Positions 17,700 to 26,209 are shown, numbered from the stretch's first letter. The stretch: 42,355 nt of DNA from Oribacterium sp. (GCA_017940955.1 JAGAXP010000117.1:1-42355), one strand, 5' to 3'. Program-made: numbers and translations. The notes: generated from the sequence alone by a model not told the origin.

Positions 17700-19234
17700 T
17701 TCTCCCTTTCTTTTTTTATCATCCTGTCCCTTATCCATATGGCAGATTCTCTTGACTTTCCAACAAAACCAAAGACACCCGCGTAAAGGAGTCCAGGAAT
17801 AATACAACATATCGCTGCCCTGATGAAAAGAAGCCATATGCCCTTATACTCTACCTTTCGGCACAACCATACCGTGATGATGCATACTACTGCAGTCACC
17901 ACAATATATAGCAAATGCTGCAGAAAATATCTTCCTAGCTTATCCGGACCAAAATAATACTTATAAACTATCCCTGAGCTCAGACAGAAATTTATCCCAA
18001 ACAGCGCTATGATGGTGGCTGCAATAACTCCGTTTATTCCGAAAACTCTTGCCAATACTATATTTAACACCAGATTCAGCACCGACTCTGTTATGGCCAA
18101 GTACCGGTTTTCCCACCAGAGTCCCTTCGCCTGGGCGTAAACGCTTCGGATGTCGCCCATCCTGAGAACATAAAAGTAGACTGCAAACAACAGCACCGAA
18201 CTTACAGGAAGTAAATATTCATCACCAACCCAGAGTATCATGAACGGCTGATAAAGACATATAAGTGAAATAAATGCCCATCCGCTAACCACCATGTAGC
18301 CGAAGTTCATATGTCTCATGTCATCAAGATTTTTTTCTTCATCATACAGTACGATACTGTTTCCTACCCCTGGCTGAACCGCATTTAACACCGTATAGAA
18401 CAAAGTGTTAAGCGCCATTATGATGTAATAATAGTTATTATATACCGCCGTGGCCGAAAGCCCTATAAAGGCGGAAATGCAGATACTGTCAAAGGAATTT
18501 CTGGTGGTTCCACAGATCTTTTCCACCATGATGCCATAGACCCTTTTCCATATAACTTTCCGTTGTTCCGTTGTTACATTGCCCTTACACCTGTACTGTG
18601 GATACATTCTGCGCACCGCATAGGCAGTTAGGAAATTATTAGCCAGTGTTGCCAAAGGAAAGAAAAGGATATAAAGATAGTAGTTGGATATAAAAATGAC
18701 GGCGGCAAGCTGGCAGATGTAGCCTAACGTCTGGCTCAAGCTGGTCACAAGACTAATGATGTCAAGCCTCTGATAAGCATTGAGAATGGACGATAAATAG
18801 CCGTAAAAGAAGTAGCCTATGACTGTATTACATAAGAAGATCAGATAAATTATGTATATGTTTATATCCCGAGGCACATCATCTTTGATAAACAGGTGAA
18901 GCACCGGAATGAGACCTAAGCCTATGACGGTAATCACCGAACCAATGACGTGGTAAACTCTTCTATAGAAGTACAGAAGCGCATTTATGGTATCCGTGTC
19001 ATTTTCAGCCACGGGTCGGTACATGCTGTAGATGATGGCACTACTGAAGCCCAGCTCGGACAGGCTGAGGACCGTAAGGATAGATGTAAACAGGCTGTTA
19101 AGTCCCAGGTACTCCACCCCCATTTTGTGAATCATGGCTGTACGGATCAGAAAAGGGAAAAAGGTTGCAACAACTCTGTTTACTATGCCTGCCATTACAC
19201 CCTTTTTAGCATTTTCACTTCGCTTAAGTTCCAT
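17696..19234 (-). CDS. Wzx-type flippase / oligosaccharide translocase
   Basis: This 512-residue protein has about 14 hydrophobic segments and MOP-superfamily character. The N-terminal RVVATFFPFLIRTAMIHKMGVEYLGLNSLF segment contains a pattern typical of Gram-positive polysaccharide biosynthesis flippases (EpsK/CpsJ-like). It would export the lipid-linked repeat made by the neighbouring transferases. ATG 19234 has AAGGG six bases upstream. It is coupled by ATGA overlap to the polymerase gene. It is the second flippase in the window and only distantly like the one at 3494-4960. Confidence 0.92.
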   Translation of the reverse strand: MELKRSENAKKGVMAGIVNRVVATFFPFLIRTAMIHKMGVEYLGLNSLFTSILTVLSLSELGFSSAIIYSMYRPVAENDTDTINALLYFYRRVYHVIGSVITVIGLGLIPVLHLFIKDDVPRDINIYIIYLIFLCNTVIGYFFYGYLSSILNAYQRLDIISLVTSLSQTLGYICQLAAVIFISNYYLYILFFPLATLANNFLTAYAVRRMYPQYRCKGNVTTEQRKVIWKRVYGIMVEKICGTTRNSFDSICISAFIGLSATAVYNNYYYIIMALNTLFYTVLNAVQPGVGNSIVLYDEEKNLDDMRHMNFGYMVVSGWAFISLICLYQPFMILWVGDEYLLPVSSVLLFAVYFYVLRMGDIRSVYAQAKGLWWENRYLAITESVLNLVLNIVLARVFGINGVIAATIIALFGINFCLSSGIVYKYYFGPDKLGRYFLQHLLYIVVTAVVCIITVWLCRKVEYKGIWLLFIRAAICCIIPGLLYAGVFGFVGKSRESAIWIRDRMIKKEREK

Positions 19235-19260
19235 AGTTTTCCCTTTTGATTCCTTGTTTA

Positions 19261-19289
19261 TGGGCCTAGGGGACGGGGTTCCTGGTCCA
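19261..19289 (+). repeat. REP-like element, copy 1
   Basis: A 29-base copy with ends TGGGCC and GGTCCA that can pair, around the core GGGGACGGGGTT. It lies in the 111-base gap between the GT4 stop and the flippase start, so it is transcribed in the flippase leader. Confidence 0.85.
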
Positions 19290-19345
19290 CATCTGAACCG
19301 TTACCCACATATGACATTTCACCACAAAACAACAGTAAATTGAGT

Positions 19346-20542
19346 TTACAGATATATGATTTTATCGTATATCTCTTTTACATGCTCTGCATTTACCTTT
19401 GTGGTGAAGTTTTCCACCGCCCGTTGTCTTCCTCGATCTACTATCTGCTGCATCTCAACTCTGTTATTGAGCGCATATTCGATTGCGTCTGCCAGGCTCT
19501 TGTAGTTCCCCGGTTCGTACAGAAGCCCGGTTTTCTTGTCTTCAATGATATCTTTTGTACCGGCACAGTCCGCTCCTATGACCAGTGCTCCGGAAAGCAT
19601 AGCTTCTACCGTGACAAGCCCAAAAGCCTCTGATTTGGAGGTCATGAAGGAGATGTCTGCCGCTTTATAAAACTTCTCCGGTTCGCTGCTGTAGCCTTCG
19701 AAGTGGACAAGTTCGCTGATACCTCTTTCTTCTGCAAGATTCTTTAAGGCTTGTTCCTCTGTACCTTCACCAACTAGGCTGAGGGAGATACTGTACTTTT
19801 CTCCAGTACTTTCTTTTGATAAACTTTGAGAAAAACCGTTCTTTTCATTCAACAGTTTTCTCTTCATGTATTCCGCCAGCGCTTCTATCAGCGTGGTCTG
19901 ACCTTTATAGCGATATAATCCACCAACACATACAAGTCGTATTATATCATCCGTGAATATCTTTCTGTCCGGAGCATAAAATCTCTTTTCTACAACTCCG
20001 TCATTTATAACGTGGAGTTTTTCCTCAGGGAAGATCTTTCTGTATTTATCGAACAGAGCTTGTGATACCGAAAGGATGGCTGACGCCTTACTCATAAGAG
20101 CATAACCCTTCTTTTTGTTCCACATCTGATTGTTCTGATCTTCTTCAAAGAATTCCCTGATATGCCACACAACAGGGATGTTGAGTTTATAAGCTGCAAC
20201 TGCTCCTACATAAGAGTAGGTGCTGTTGATATGTACTATATCCGGTTTTTCTTTTTTCAAGTACTCTGTAATCTTATGTATGGCACGAAGATTCAGTAGA
20301 TACTTTACCAGTATCTTGGCTTTGATTTTAATCCCCGCACCTATGGCTATATCCCAGTTATAGGATGTTATGAGTTCATAAGGTATCCCGGCATCAACGA
20401 GAAGCTTTGTTCCATCACCTTCTACAGGTAAAACTACTTTTACATCCACTCCCCTGTCTTTCATCTCCTGCGCCAACTGTACCAGACAGATAAAGGCGCC
20501 TGAAAGAGCATAGTTGTCTGTAGCGAAATAAATAACCTTCAT
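19346..20542 (-). CDS. GT4 family glycosyltransferase (GT-B fold)
   Basis: A 398-residue retaining glycosyltransferase. The N-terminal domain has SGAFICLVQLAQEMKDRG and, mid-domain, PVVWHIREFFEED. The donor domain starts with IIRLVCVGGLYRYKGQ, and SEAFGLVTVEAMLSGALVI holds the E-x7-E donor-binding motif. No membrane helix is evident. It lies between a polymerase-like gene and a flippase, so it probably extends the repeat unit of this sub-cluster. The protein resembles the RfaB/EpsF group; sugar specificity cannot be read. Confidence 0.92.
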   Translation of the reverse strand: MKVIYFATDNYALSGAFICLVQLAQEMKDRGVDVKVVLPVEGDGTKLLVDAGIPYELITSYNWDIAIGAGIKIKAKILVKYLLNLRAIHKITEYLKKEKPDIVHINSTYSYVGAVAAYKLNIPVVWHIREFFEEDQNNQMWNKKKGYALMSKASAILSVSQALFDKYRKIFPEEKLHVINDGVVEKRFYAPDRKIFTDDIIRLVCVGGLYRYKGQTTLIEALAEYMKRKLLNEKNGFSQSLSKESTGEKYSISLSLVGEGTEEQALKNLAEERGISELVHFEGYSSEPEKFYKAADISFMTSKSEAFGLVTVEAMLSGALVIGADCAGTKDIIEDKKTGLLYEPGNYKSLADAIEYALNNRVEMQQIVDRGRQRAVENFTTKVNAEHVKEIYDKIIYL

Positions 20543-20601
20543 TTAGGATTCCTCAAAAAAATAATGCTTTTCATGCCTATACCCGACATGTAGATGCAAG
20601 T

Positions 20602-21837
20602 CTAACCTGCTGTTTGCTTTTTGGAAGAAAGATTCCCGACTGCCTGTCCCATTATCAGCATCAGCGAATTGAAGTACAGAAGCTGCATCTTGTCATCCAA
20701 AAGGGCATGAAGTGCATACAAGGCAAGCATCCACAGCCACAGGCGCATTTTCTTCTTGTAGCAATATACCATCATGATTACTAGAAGGATCAGTGTGATA
20801 ATGAAATACAGACCGCCATATCGCACAAGTGTAAGCATATAGAGGTTGTCTACATAATTATAAGCCCCACCTGTCTGATCCACCGGAACTCCGTCAAGTC
20901 CAAGTCCAGCTCCCACAAACTGGATATTCTGACCCAACAGCTTAACTCCAAAGGTATTGAACGCTTCTTGCTGAAGGGAAAGTCTTCTTCCTAGAAAGGC
21001 ATTCAGTTTACTCATCCACTGTATGGTATCGTTATAGGCAAAGGTAAACCATAAGCTTATGCCCACGCAGATCGGGTGAATGATCACAGCGATGCGGTCT
21101 ATAAGTTTAAATAGGAAAAAGCCTGAGGTCATGAGCTTCGGCCACAGCTTCACAACTATCATAAGGATAATTACTATAAGAGTGCATCCGAAGGAAAGGT
21201 CACCCTTGCACCAGCGATAGAAAAGAGCATTACACAAAAACACCAGTCCGATTTCTGTCCAACTGATCTTTTCATTTCTGAACACCAGCAGAAGCATGGC
21301 TATGTTCATGAGATAGGCCGGAAGAGCAAGGGTGTAGTTTAGTCCGAAGGTGTGGCGGTAAATCGCCCCTTCAGTGTAGAGGTGCTGAGCCAGATAGCCC
21401 TGATCTGCCGCCCAGAAGATGGCCCCAACTGTGATGATGGTTACCATCACTATCATCTTGTAGGTTTTTTTCAGATCCACGTTTCTTGCCGCGAACACTG
21501 TGAAGTAGGTACAGGCTACAATGGCCGAGTCCACCCTGTCTCCTATGTAACTGAACAGGAGACAGATGGCAAGTCCCAGGAAATCCAACCAACCATACCT
21601 CTCTACGAACAAAAAGTTAATGCCCTCTCTCATCATCAGGAGACCAAGAACACCTGCCATTGCATAAATAAAGAATCTCGGGGTTAGCAAAGCAAGAGCC
21701 ATGGAGTTGAAGCCTATGCCGAGAGCGAAATACAAGCCCAGAGTGAAATAAAACAGATAGTCTGTTGCTGTTTTTATGACTTTTCTATATTTCTCATTTA
21801 TAGGAAAGAAGCCTTTAGTTTCTTTTATGTTTTCCAT
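20602..21837 (-). CDS. Wzy-like polysaccharide polymerase (polytopic membrane protein)
   Basis: A 411-residue protein with ten or more hydrophobic segments. It has a soluble loop around residues 285-330 (FLGRRLSLQQEAFNTFG, GAGLGLDGVPVDQTG) and YVDNLYMLTLVRYGGLYFI after it. This pattern (loop, then a short D-N/Y-x-Y-L motif and a Gly-rich helix) is common in Gram-positive EPS polymerases. Assignment rests on topology and context. GAGGTAAC lies seven bases before the ATG, and a good promoter candidate lies in the preceding gap. Two other Wzy-like proteins are in the window, so its partner flippase is uncertain. Confidence 0.72.
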   Translation of the reverse strand: MENIKETKGFFPINEKYRKVIKTATDYLFYFTLGLYFALGIGFNSMALALLTPRFFIYAMAGVLGLLMMREGINFLFVERYGWLDFLGLAICLLFSYIGDRVDSAIVACTYFTVFAARNVDLKKTYKMIVMVTIITVGAIFWAADQGYLAQHLYTEGAIYRHTFGLNYTLALPAYLMNIAMLLLVFRNEKISWTEIGLVFLCNALFYRWCKGDLSFGCTLIVIILMIVVKLWPKLMTSGFFLFKLIDRIAVIIHPICVGISLWFTFAYNDTIQWMSKLNAFLGRRLSLQQEAFNTFGVKLLGQNIQFVGAGLGLDGVPVDQTGGAYNYVDNLYMLTLVRYGGLYFIITLILLVIMMVYCYKKKMRLWLWMLALYALHALLDDKMQLLYFNSLMLIMGQAVGNLSSKKQTAG

Positions 21838-21868
21838 CTGTTTTGTTACCTCTGGTTAGTTTACTTAT

Positions 21869-21897
21869 TTTATATTATATCAATTACTTTAGCTCAA
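21869..21897 (-). promoter_or_regulatory. promoter for the 20,602-21,837 polymerase gene
   Basis: A -35 TTGAGC (21897-21892), 17-base spacer and -10 TATAAA (21874-21869) lie 32 bases before the start codon. It implies that the polymerase and downstream genes can be expressed separately from the preceding GT2 gene. Confidence 0.5.
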
Positions 21898-21928
21898 GTG
21901 AGTGTACATATGCCGCAGGGCGATGGTG

Positions 21929-21991
21929 TTATGCGTTTCTCTTTCCCGCTAGACTTGCCATTATTCCCCATAGCCCATATGGAAGATACAT
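21929..21991 (-). other. in-frame continuation after the GT2 stop codon (possible lost C-terminus or 20-residue ORF)
   Basis: Directly after the TAA that ends the GT2 gene, the same frame continues as ATG and 19 more codons before another TAA. It reads MYLPYGLWGIMASLAGKRNA. The PYGLW pattern resembles C-terminal ends of capsule glycosyltransferases. It may be the original end of the GT2 protein cut off by a stop, or an independent small ORF. No good ribosome binding site is visible. Confidence 0.3.
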
Positions 21992-23143
21992 TTATGAATA
22001 TCTCTTTACCACTTGCTTTGACAATACACCAAACATCAAAAATCCCGAAGCTCTGAGTACTCTGATTTTCTTGTTGCGCTGGATTAAGCAGTCGATTTCT
22101 TTGTATTTATCTCTAAGTTCCCCGTCGAAAGCCTTTAATTCTGATTTTGCCTCCGGGGTACCGGTTACTAGATAGGCTACGAATACAAGATCTGCGATGA
22201 AAGCAAGACCTTTCTGAAGGAACTGAAGCTTCGCGGTGTGAGAGCTAATGGTTACGCAACTTGCAGAACTTCCATTTGCATCACTTGCGGAAACCGTATT
22301 TTCATTATTTCCGAAACACCTGTACTCCTCATATTCCACCTCAGGAGTATTCAGGAATTCTTTATATATCCGGTACATCTTTGACAGCACCTTAGTGGTA
22401 TCTGTATGATGCTTTTTAAGTCCTTCTGATCCTACGCTTTGTCCTGTGACTCCCAAATAATAGATGTATATATTTTTTTCAAATCTCTGGATCGAATCAG
22501 CTGCCACTATTGCCTTGAATACATACTCGTTGTCTGTATAGAAGCATTTTTCCGTTATCTCAAAGCCGATGTTTCGCATTTGGTCTGTCTTTATCGCCAT
22601 CCCATGCATGTAGAGATCAGAATTTACATCAAGATCACAGAAGGTAACCATTTTCTGTCCTATCTCTGCATGGTGGGTTTCAACTATATCTTTATCCGGA
22701 TATCGCTTTATAAAGGGTGTCAAAACCAGATCCGCTTCAGATTCACTCAAAAACCTAAGATAATCCACAAGATTATCGGTAACAAAAGCATCATCGCCGT
22801 CAAGTAGCCTAAAGTACTTGCCATTTGCTTCCCGGAGAGAAGCATTAACAGTGGATCCCCATCCTCCATTCTCTTTATCGATGATACGGATGGTCCCGGG
22901 ATAGCTCTCTTCGTACTTTTTTACTATGTTAAGTGTTCCATCCTTTGAGCCATCATTTACCACAATTACCTGAAGAGCATCTAGAACTTCCTCCGGCACA
23001 TCCTTCACCAGTGAATCCAGTGTTCTCTCAATCGTGCTTTCAACATTGTATGCTGCCACCGATACGGTGAGTATTTTGTTTTCGCTATGGGCTTTGGGGA
23101 CGGGGTTCGTGGTCCATTTTTCAAATTTCATATCAGCATACAT
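21992..23143 (-). CDS. GT2 family glycosyltransferase with REP-encoded N-terminal segment
   Basis: A 383-residue inverting glycosyltransferase. ILTVSVAAYNVESTIERTLD starts the GT-A fold at about residue 24. LQVIVVNDGSKDGT and FRLLDGDDAFV (DXD-type site, near 115) follow. Residues 10-19 (WTTNPVPKAH) are encoded entirely by a REP-like repeat in frame, an N-terminal extension that other GT2 proteins lack. A GGTGG site seven bases before ATG 23143 supports this start, although ATG 23131 is possible. The C-terminal part (about 290-383) is extra and unassigned. The frame continues beyond the stop for 20 codons. Confidence 0.85.
   Translation of the reverse strand: MYADMKFEKWTTNPVPKAHSENKILTVSVAAYNVESTIERTLDSLVKDVPEEVLDALQVIVVNDGSKDGTLNIVKKYEESYPGTIRIIDKENGGWGSTVNASLREANGKYFRLLDGDDAFVTDNLVDYLRFLSESEADLVLTPFIKRYPDKDIVETHHAEIGQKMVTFCDLDVNSDLYMHGMAIKTDQMRNIGFEITEKCFYTDNEYVFKAIVAADSIQRFEKNIYIYYLGVTGQSVGSEGLKKHHTDTTKVLSKMYRIYKEFLNTPEVEYEEYRCFGNNENTVSASDANGSSASCVTISSHTAKLQFLQKGLAFIADLVFVAYLVTGTPEAKSELKAFDGELRDKYKEIDCLIQRNKKIRVLRASGFLMFGVLSKQVVKRYS
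23088..23116 (+). repeat. REP-like element, copy 2 (inside the GT2 coding region)
   Basis: A 29-base copy with the core GGGGACGGGGTT at 23096-23107. The weakly paired ends are TGGGCT and GGTCCA. Like copy 3 it is followed by TTTTTCAA and an AT-rich TTCAT. Read on the minus strand, it encodes residues 10-19 of the GT2 protein. Confidence 0.88.
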
Positions 23144-23171
23144 ATTTTCACCACCATTTCTTTAGTCAAGT

Positions 23172-23200
23172 TGGGCCTAGGGGACGGGGTTCATGGCCCA
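23172..23200 (+). repeat. REP-like element, copy 3 (left of the RAYT gene)
   Basis: A 29-base copy with perfectly pairing ends TGGGCC and GGCCCA around the core GGGGACGGGGTT. It is 84 bases from copy 2 in the same orientation and shares the TTTTTCAA tail. It lies 98 bases before the RAYT start codon. Confidence 0.9.
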
Positions 23201-23214
23201 TTTTTCAATTCATG

Positions 23215-23243
23215 TTGCACTCGTCCCCCTTTAAAGTTATAAT
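23215..23243 (+). promoter_or_regulatory. candidate promoter for the RAYT gene
   Basis: TTGCAC (23215-23220), a 17-base spacer and a perfect TATAAT (23238-23243) lie 55 bases before the RAYT start. The -35 is weak (3 of 6), the -10 and spacing are ideal. Confidence 0.5.
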
Positions 23244-23298
23244 CTACCAAGTCAATGTCTTGACAATCTATATTCTTACATCTTCTAGGAGTTGATTT

Positions 23299-24090
23299 AT
23301 GCCAAGAAAAGCCAGAGTCTTGAGCTCAACCGGCATTTATCATATCATACTTCGTTCTGTCAATCAGCACATCATATTTGAAGAAGATTCTGATTACCGG
23401 AAATTCCTTTTTATTCTTTCCGATTGTAAAAAGAAATATGATATTGATATATATGCATATTGTCTCATGGACAACCATATCCATTTATTGATTCATCTTC
23501 CGGATGACAAACTATCAAGTTTCTTCCAAAGCCTTGGAACGATATTTGTCCGTTGGTATAACAATAAATATCTTCGCAGTGGTCACCTTTTCCAAGAACG
23601 TTTCTATAGTACAACTGTCGAAAGTAATCACGCTTTTTTGTCTACACTTTCATATATTCACAACAATCCAGTCAAAGCAAATATGTGTCGTTATGCATCA
23701 GAATATCGCTGGAGCAGCTTTAATGCGTTTTATGGTGCAAAAAATCCTTTGGTCAGCGTATCATTTGCGTATAAAATCGCCGGCTCAAAGGACTCCTTAC
23801 TTAATTATTTTGCCAAAAAGTCTGATTCCCATGATGAAACTCTTTTTCAAAATGATCACCGTGAGACAAAACACTTCCTAACAGACGAAAAAGCTCTTAC
23901 GATTTTTAAGTCTGTAACCCATCTCTCATCCGCTTCTGATTCATCCACACTTGAAAAAACAAAAAGAAATGCATATGTTCGATTATTAAGAGAAAAAGGG
24001 CTGACAGTAAAGCAGATAGCACGAGTAATGGATATTTCAGTGACAACAGTTAAGCGAATCTGCGGCCAGACGGCATTACCACCCCATTAG
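23299..24090 (+). CDS. REP-associated tyrosine transposase (RAYT, IS200-like Y1 family)
   Basis: This 263-residue protein is the only plus-strand gene. It has the Y1/HUH nuclease pattern: DNHIHLLIH with the metal-binding His pair H60/H62, and LSYIHNNPVKANM with the catalytic Tyr Y119. The C-terminal region (about 234-256, GLTVKQIARVMDISVTTVKR) is a helix-turn-helix. RAYTs nick single-stranded DNA at REP hairpins and usually are single-copy, non-IS genes. Here REP-like repeats lie on both sides in opposite orientation. The start has AGGAG seven bases upstream and it ends with two TAG codons in a row. All key residues are present, so it could be active. Confidence 0.92.
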   Translation: MPRKARVLSSTGIYHIILRSVNQHIIFEEDSDYRKFLFILSDCKKKYDIDIYAYCLMDNHIHLLIHLPDDKLSSFFQSLGTIFVRWYNNKYLRSGHLFQERFYSTTVESNHAFLSTLSYIHNNPVKANMCRYASEYRWSSFNAFYGAKNPLVSVSFAYKIAGSKDSLLNYFAKKSDSHDETLFQNDHRETKHFLTDEKALTIFKSVTHLSSASDSSTLEKTKRNAYVRLLREKGLTVKQIARVMDISVTTVKRICGQTALPPH

Positions 24091-24101
24091 TAGATCTGAA
24101 A

Positions 24102-24130
24102 TGGGCCACTAACCCCGTCCCCATAGCCCA
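24102..24130 (-). repeat. REP-like element, copy 4 (right of the RAYT gene)
   Basis: A 29-base copy in reverse orientation relative to copy 3, twelve bases after the RAYT stop. On the minus strand it supplies the last six codons and the TAG stop of the WbsX gene, and it forms the shared 3' end of two convergent genes. Confidence 0.9.
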
Positions 24131-25188
24131 CTTAGCGCTTCCAAATACCCATTTCCAAACTGTTCGTCAGGTTCAAGGTACGCACCCTCTCCCCACTCGT
24201 TCCACGCGTTTATGTACAGAAACTCGTTTTCCGGATACTTTCCTTCCATTTTCTCCAGAACCTGCCGGAATCCTTCAGGTGTGGAATTGTAGATCACAGT
24301 TCCCCTGTCCTTTTTTCTCGGGGTATTGTCCCAGCTCACCACTATTCCGGGACTAATCACGGAATCGGTAGTCCTATTCACCATTCTGTTCCAGAGTATG
24401 TTAATGTCTATTCTTCGCTCAACAGTTTTTTCTTTTCTGAAAAGATTTGCCAGATGCCGGATTTCCACCAGTGAAAGATACTGCATTCTCCCAAGGAAAT
24501 CCATGTCATTTTTTAATGTATATCCCGGTTCGAAATAGTAGTAATGATCAAACAGTTCCCTTCTTTGGTCATTTTTTTCGGAGGTCAGTGCCGACACCCA
24601 GTACACGCCGTCAAAGCCGTTGGCTCTGGCCCTTTCATTCCAGATTGTTATCATTTCCTTAAGATAAGTGATGTTACAGCTTCTGTAGAGATTAACCACC
24701 GGCTTGTTGTTGATCTTTATATATCTTGGATCCTTGAAGAAATCCAGCAGATAGTCGAAGTGATCCGTTATATCCTTTTCACCACCATAAACCTGATTCA
24801 TAAGAACAGAAGTTGCCTGTCCATCCCAGGTTCTGGCCCAGGGCTCGTTTGCCCAGCAAATGCAGTAACGTGTATCTATCTCAGGATTATCCCGAAGGAT
24901 CTCCATGGGTTTTTCGAGAAGCAGCTTCCCGTTAAACCAGTAGTGATATATACAGAATCCATATAAACCACTATTTTTTGCAAGCTCGACCTGCCAGGTC
25001 CAGGTTTCAACTCCATCTTTCACGAGATCATAATATCTCCCATTCATAGGAACCTTTGGCTGGAGGTGTCCCTTATACATGCTTTTCGCTCTTCGTACGG
25101 CAGTCCATTCGGTATAACCCTCTTCCCACCATTCATCATTCTCCGGAATCCTATGATATTGTGGCAAATATAATGCTAAAGGCTTCAC
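24109..25188 (-). CDS. WbsX / glycoside hydrolase 99-like glycan protein
   Basis: KPLALYLPQYHRIPENDEWW followed by GYTEWTAVRRAKSMYKGH is the start of WbsX-type proteins (GH99-like domain), common in O-antigen and capsule clusters. CICWANEPWARTWDG, FLYINAWNEWGEGAYLEPD and a Gly-rich end complete the domain. They are thought to process or transfer glycans, but the activity is not settled. The last six residues (GLWGRG) and the stop are encoded by REP-like copy 4. GTG 25188 is chosen because GGGGGA precedes it closely; a GTG nine codons upstream (25215) lacks a site. The protein is about 359 residues. Confidence 0.85.
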   Translation of the reverse strand: MKPLALYLPQYHRIPENDEWWEEGYTEWTAVRRAKSMYKGHLQPKVPMNGRYYDLVKDGVETWTWQVELAKNSGLYGFCIYHYWFNGKLLLEKPMEILRDNPEIDTRYCICWANEPWARTWDGQATSVLMNQVYGGEKDITDHFDYLLDFFKDPRYIKINNKPVVNLYRSCNITYLKEMITIWNERARANGFDGVYWVSALTSEKNDQRRELFDHYYYFEPGYTLKNDMDFLGRMQYLSLVEIRHLANLFRKEKTVERRIDINILWNRMVNRTTDSVISPGIVVSWDNTPRKKDRGTVIYNSTPEGFRQVLEKMEGKYPENEFLYINAWNEWGEGAYLEPDEQFGNGYLEALSGLWGRG

Positions 25189-25215
25189 TTTTCCCCCTTT
25201 TTGTTTTTGGTCCAC

Positions 25216-26148
25216 TTAGAATATCCCCAAAAGTACCGCAAGTTTAAACAGGATATTTCTCTTTGGATACTCAGTTCTAATATCTTTATCCAGCAGCAAC
25301 CTCACCCTGTTTCTGAAACTCTCTTTATAGAACGCCACTTCCGCGGCCATTTCGCGATTCTTCGGATTCATTTCATCCCCGTAGCAGTCCACAACTGACT
25401 TGATGCACTTGCTGCGTATGCAGTCCGGTTCCGTAAGTGTCTTCCAGTACCTTTTCATGACCTTTGAAACAGACAGCTGTCCCCCGATGGTGTTCCCGCC
25501 ATGCTGCCTGTATAGTATATGCACGTCTTCATCATATATGAGCTGACCTCCCACCGCGAGACACACCTTGTGAAGCCATTCGTCGTGCATGGTCATAGGT
25601 CCCGGAGTTTTTCTGTTTATTAGTTCAAGCAACACCCGGTTAAAAACCATGGTGCAGCCTGTTGAGTTGCTTTTGATAAGGCATGAGGGAAAATCCAGTG
25701 ATTTTTCATAGATCCCCTTTGGTCCCTTCAGCAGGTTCCCATCGTTGTCCGAAAATCGTGGCATGCCGTAATACAAAACAGGAATCTTCTTTTCACTTAT
25801 ATGCTGCTTTATGGCATCCACCGCTATCTTCAGCTTGTCCGGAAGCCAGGTGTCATCCTGATCGCAAAGTGCATAAAAATCCGCCTCCGGAGCATGTTTC
25901 ATGAGATCGAGAAAGCTTCCGGCAGGGCCAAGGTTCTGCCCTACATAATAATCAAAGCTTGCTTCTGCTGTATCTGCCCGATTCTCTCTCTTATATTTTT
26001 CCAGTATTTCCGGTGTCCTATCCTTTGACCCGTCATCTCTCGCCAGAATCATGACTTCCACGCCCTTCTGGTTCAACAGGCTCTCTATTTGATTTTCCAG
26101 ATATCTCTCACCATTGTAGGTGGACATGAGGACTACAACTTTCTTCAT
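25216..26148 (-). CDS. GT2 family glycosyltransferase, rhamnosyltransferase-like
   Basis: A 310-residue inverting glycosyltransferase. VVVLMSTYNGERYLENQIES, ILARDDGSKDRT and YALCDQDDTWLPDKL mark the RgpB/alpha-rhamnosyltransferase branch of GT2. MTMHDEWLHKVCLAVGG carries the later conserved HDEW motif. The donor may be dTDP-rhamnose, which is inference from the branch only. It is directly followed by the WbsX gene. AAGGTGA lies 12 bases before the ATG. A strong terminator ends the preceding transcript, so this gene needs its own promoter, which I could not place. Confidence 0.9.
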   Translation of the reverse strand: MKKVVVLMSTYNGERYLENQIESLLNQKGVEVMILARDDGSKDRTPEILEKYKRENRADTAEASFDYYVGQNLGPAGSFLDLMKHAPEADFYALCDQDDTWLPDKLKIAVDAIKQHISEKKIPVLYYGMPRFSDNDGNLLKGPKGIYEKSLDFPSCLIKSNSTGCTMVFNRVLLELINRKTPGPMTMHDEWLHKVCLAVGGQLIYDEDVHILYRQHGGNTIGGQLSVSKVMKRYWKTLTEPDCIRSKCIKSVVDCYGDEMNPKNREMAAEVAFYKESFRNRVRLLLDKDIRTEYPKRNILFKLAVLLGIF

Positions 26149-26209
26149 AAATCTGTACTATCACCTTATATTTTATCAGAACAATTCCTTTGGCTTATAT
26201 ATATACTCT

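Noticed and set aside
21966..21978. Thirteen bases matching one end of the REP-like repeat
   Set aside because: The match stops before the core and lies in the in-frame PYGLWG codons after the GT2 gene, so chance or coding similarity is more likely than a repeat remnant.
23504..23881. 125-codon ORF in another frame of the RAYT gene
   Set aside because: It overlaps a gene with all catalytic motifs and shows none itself.
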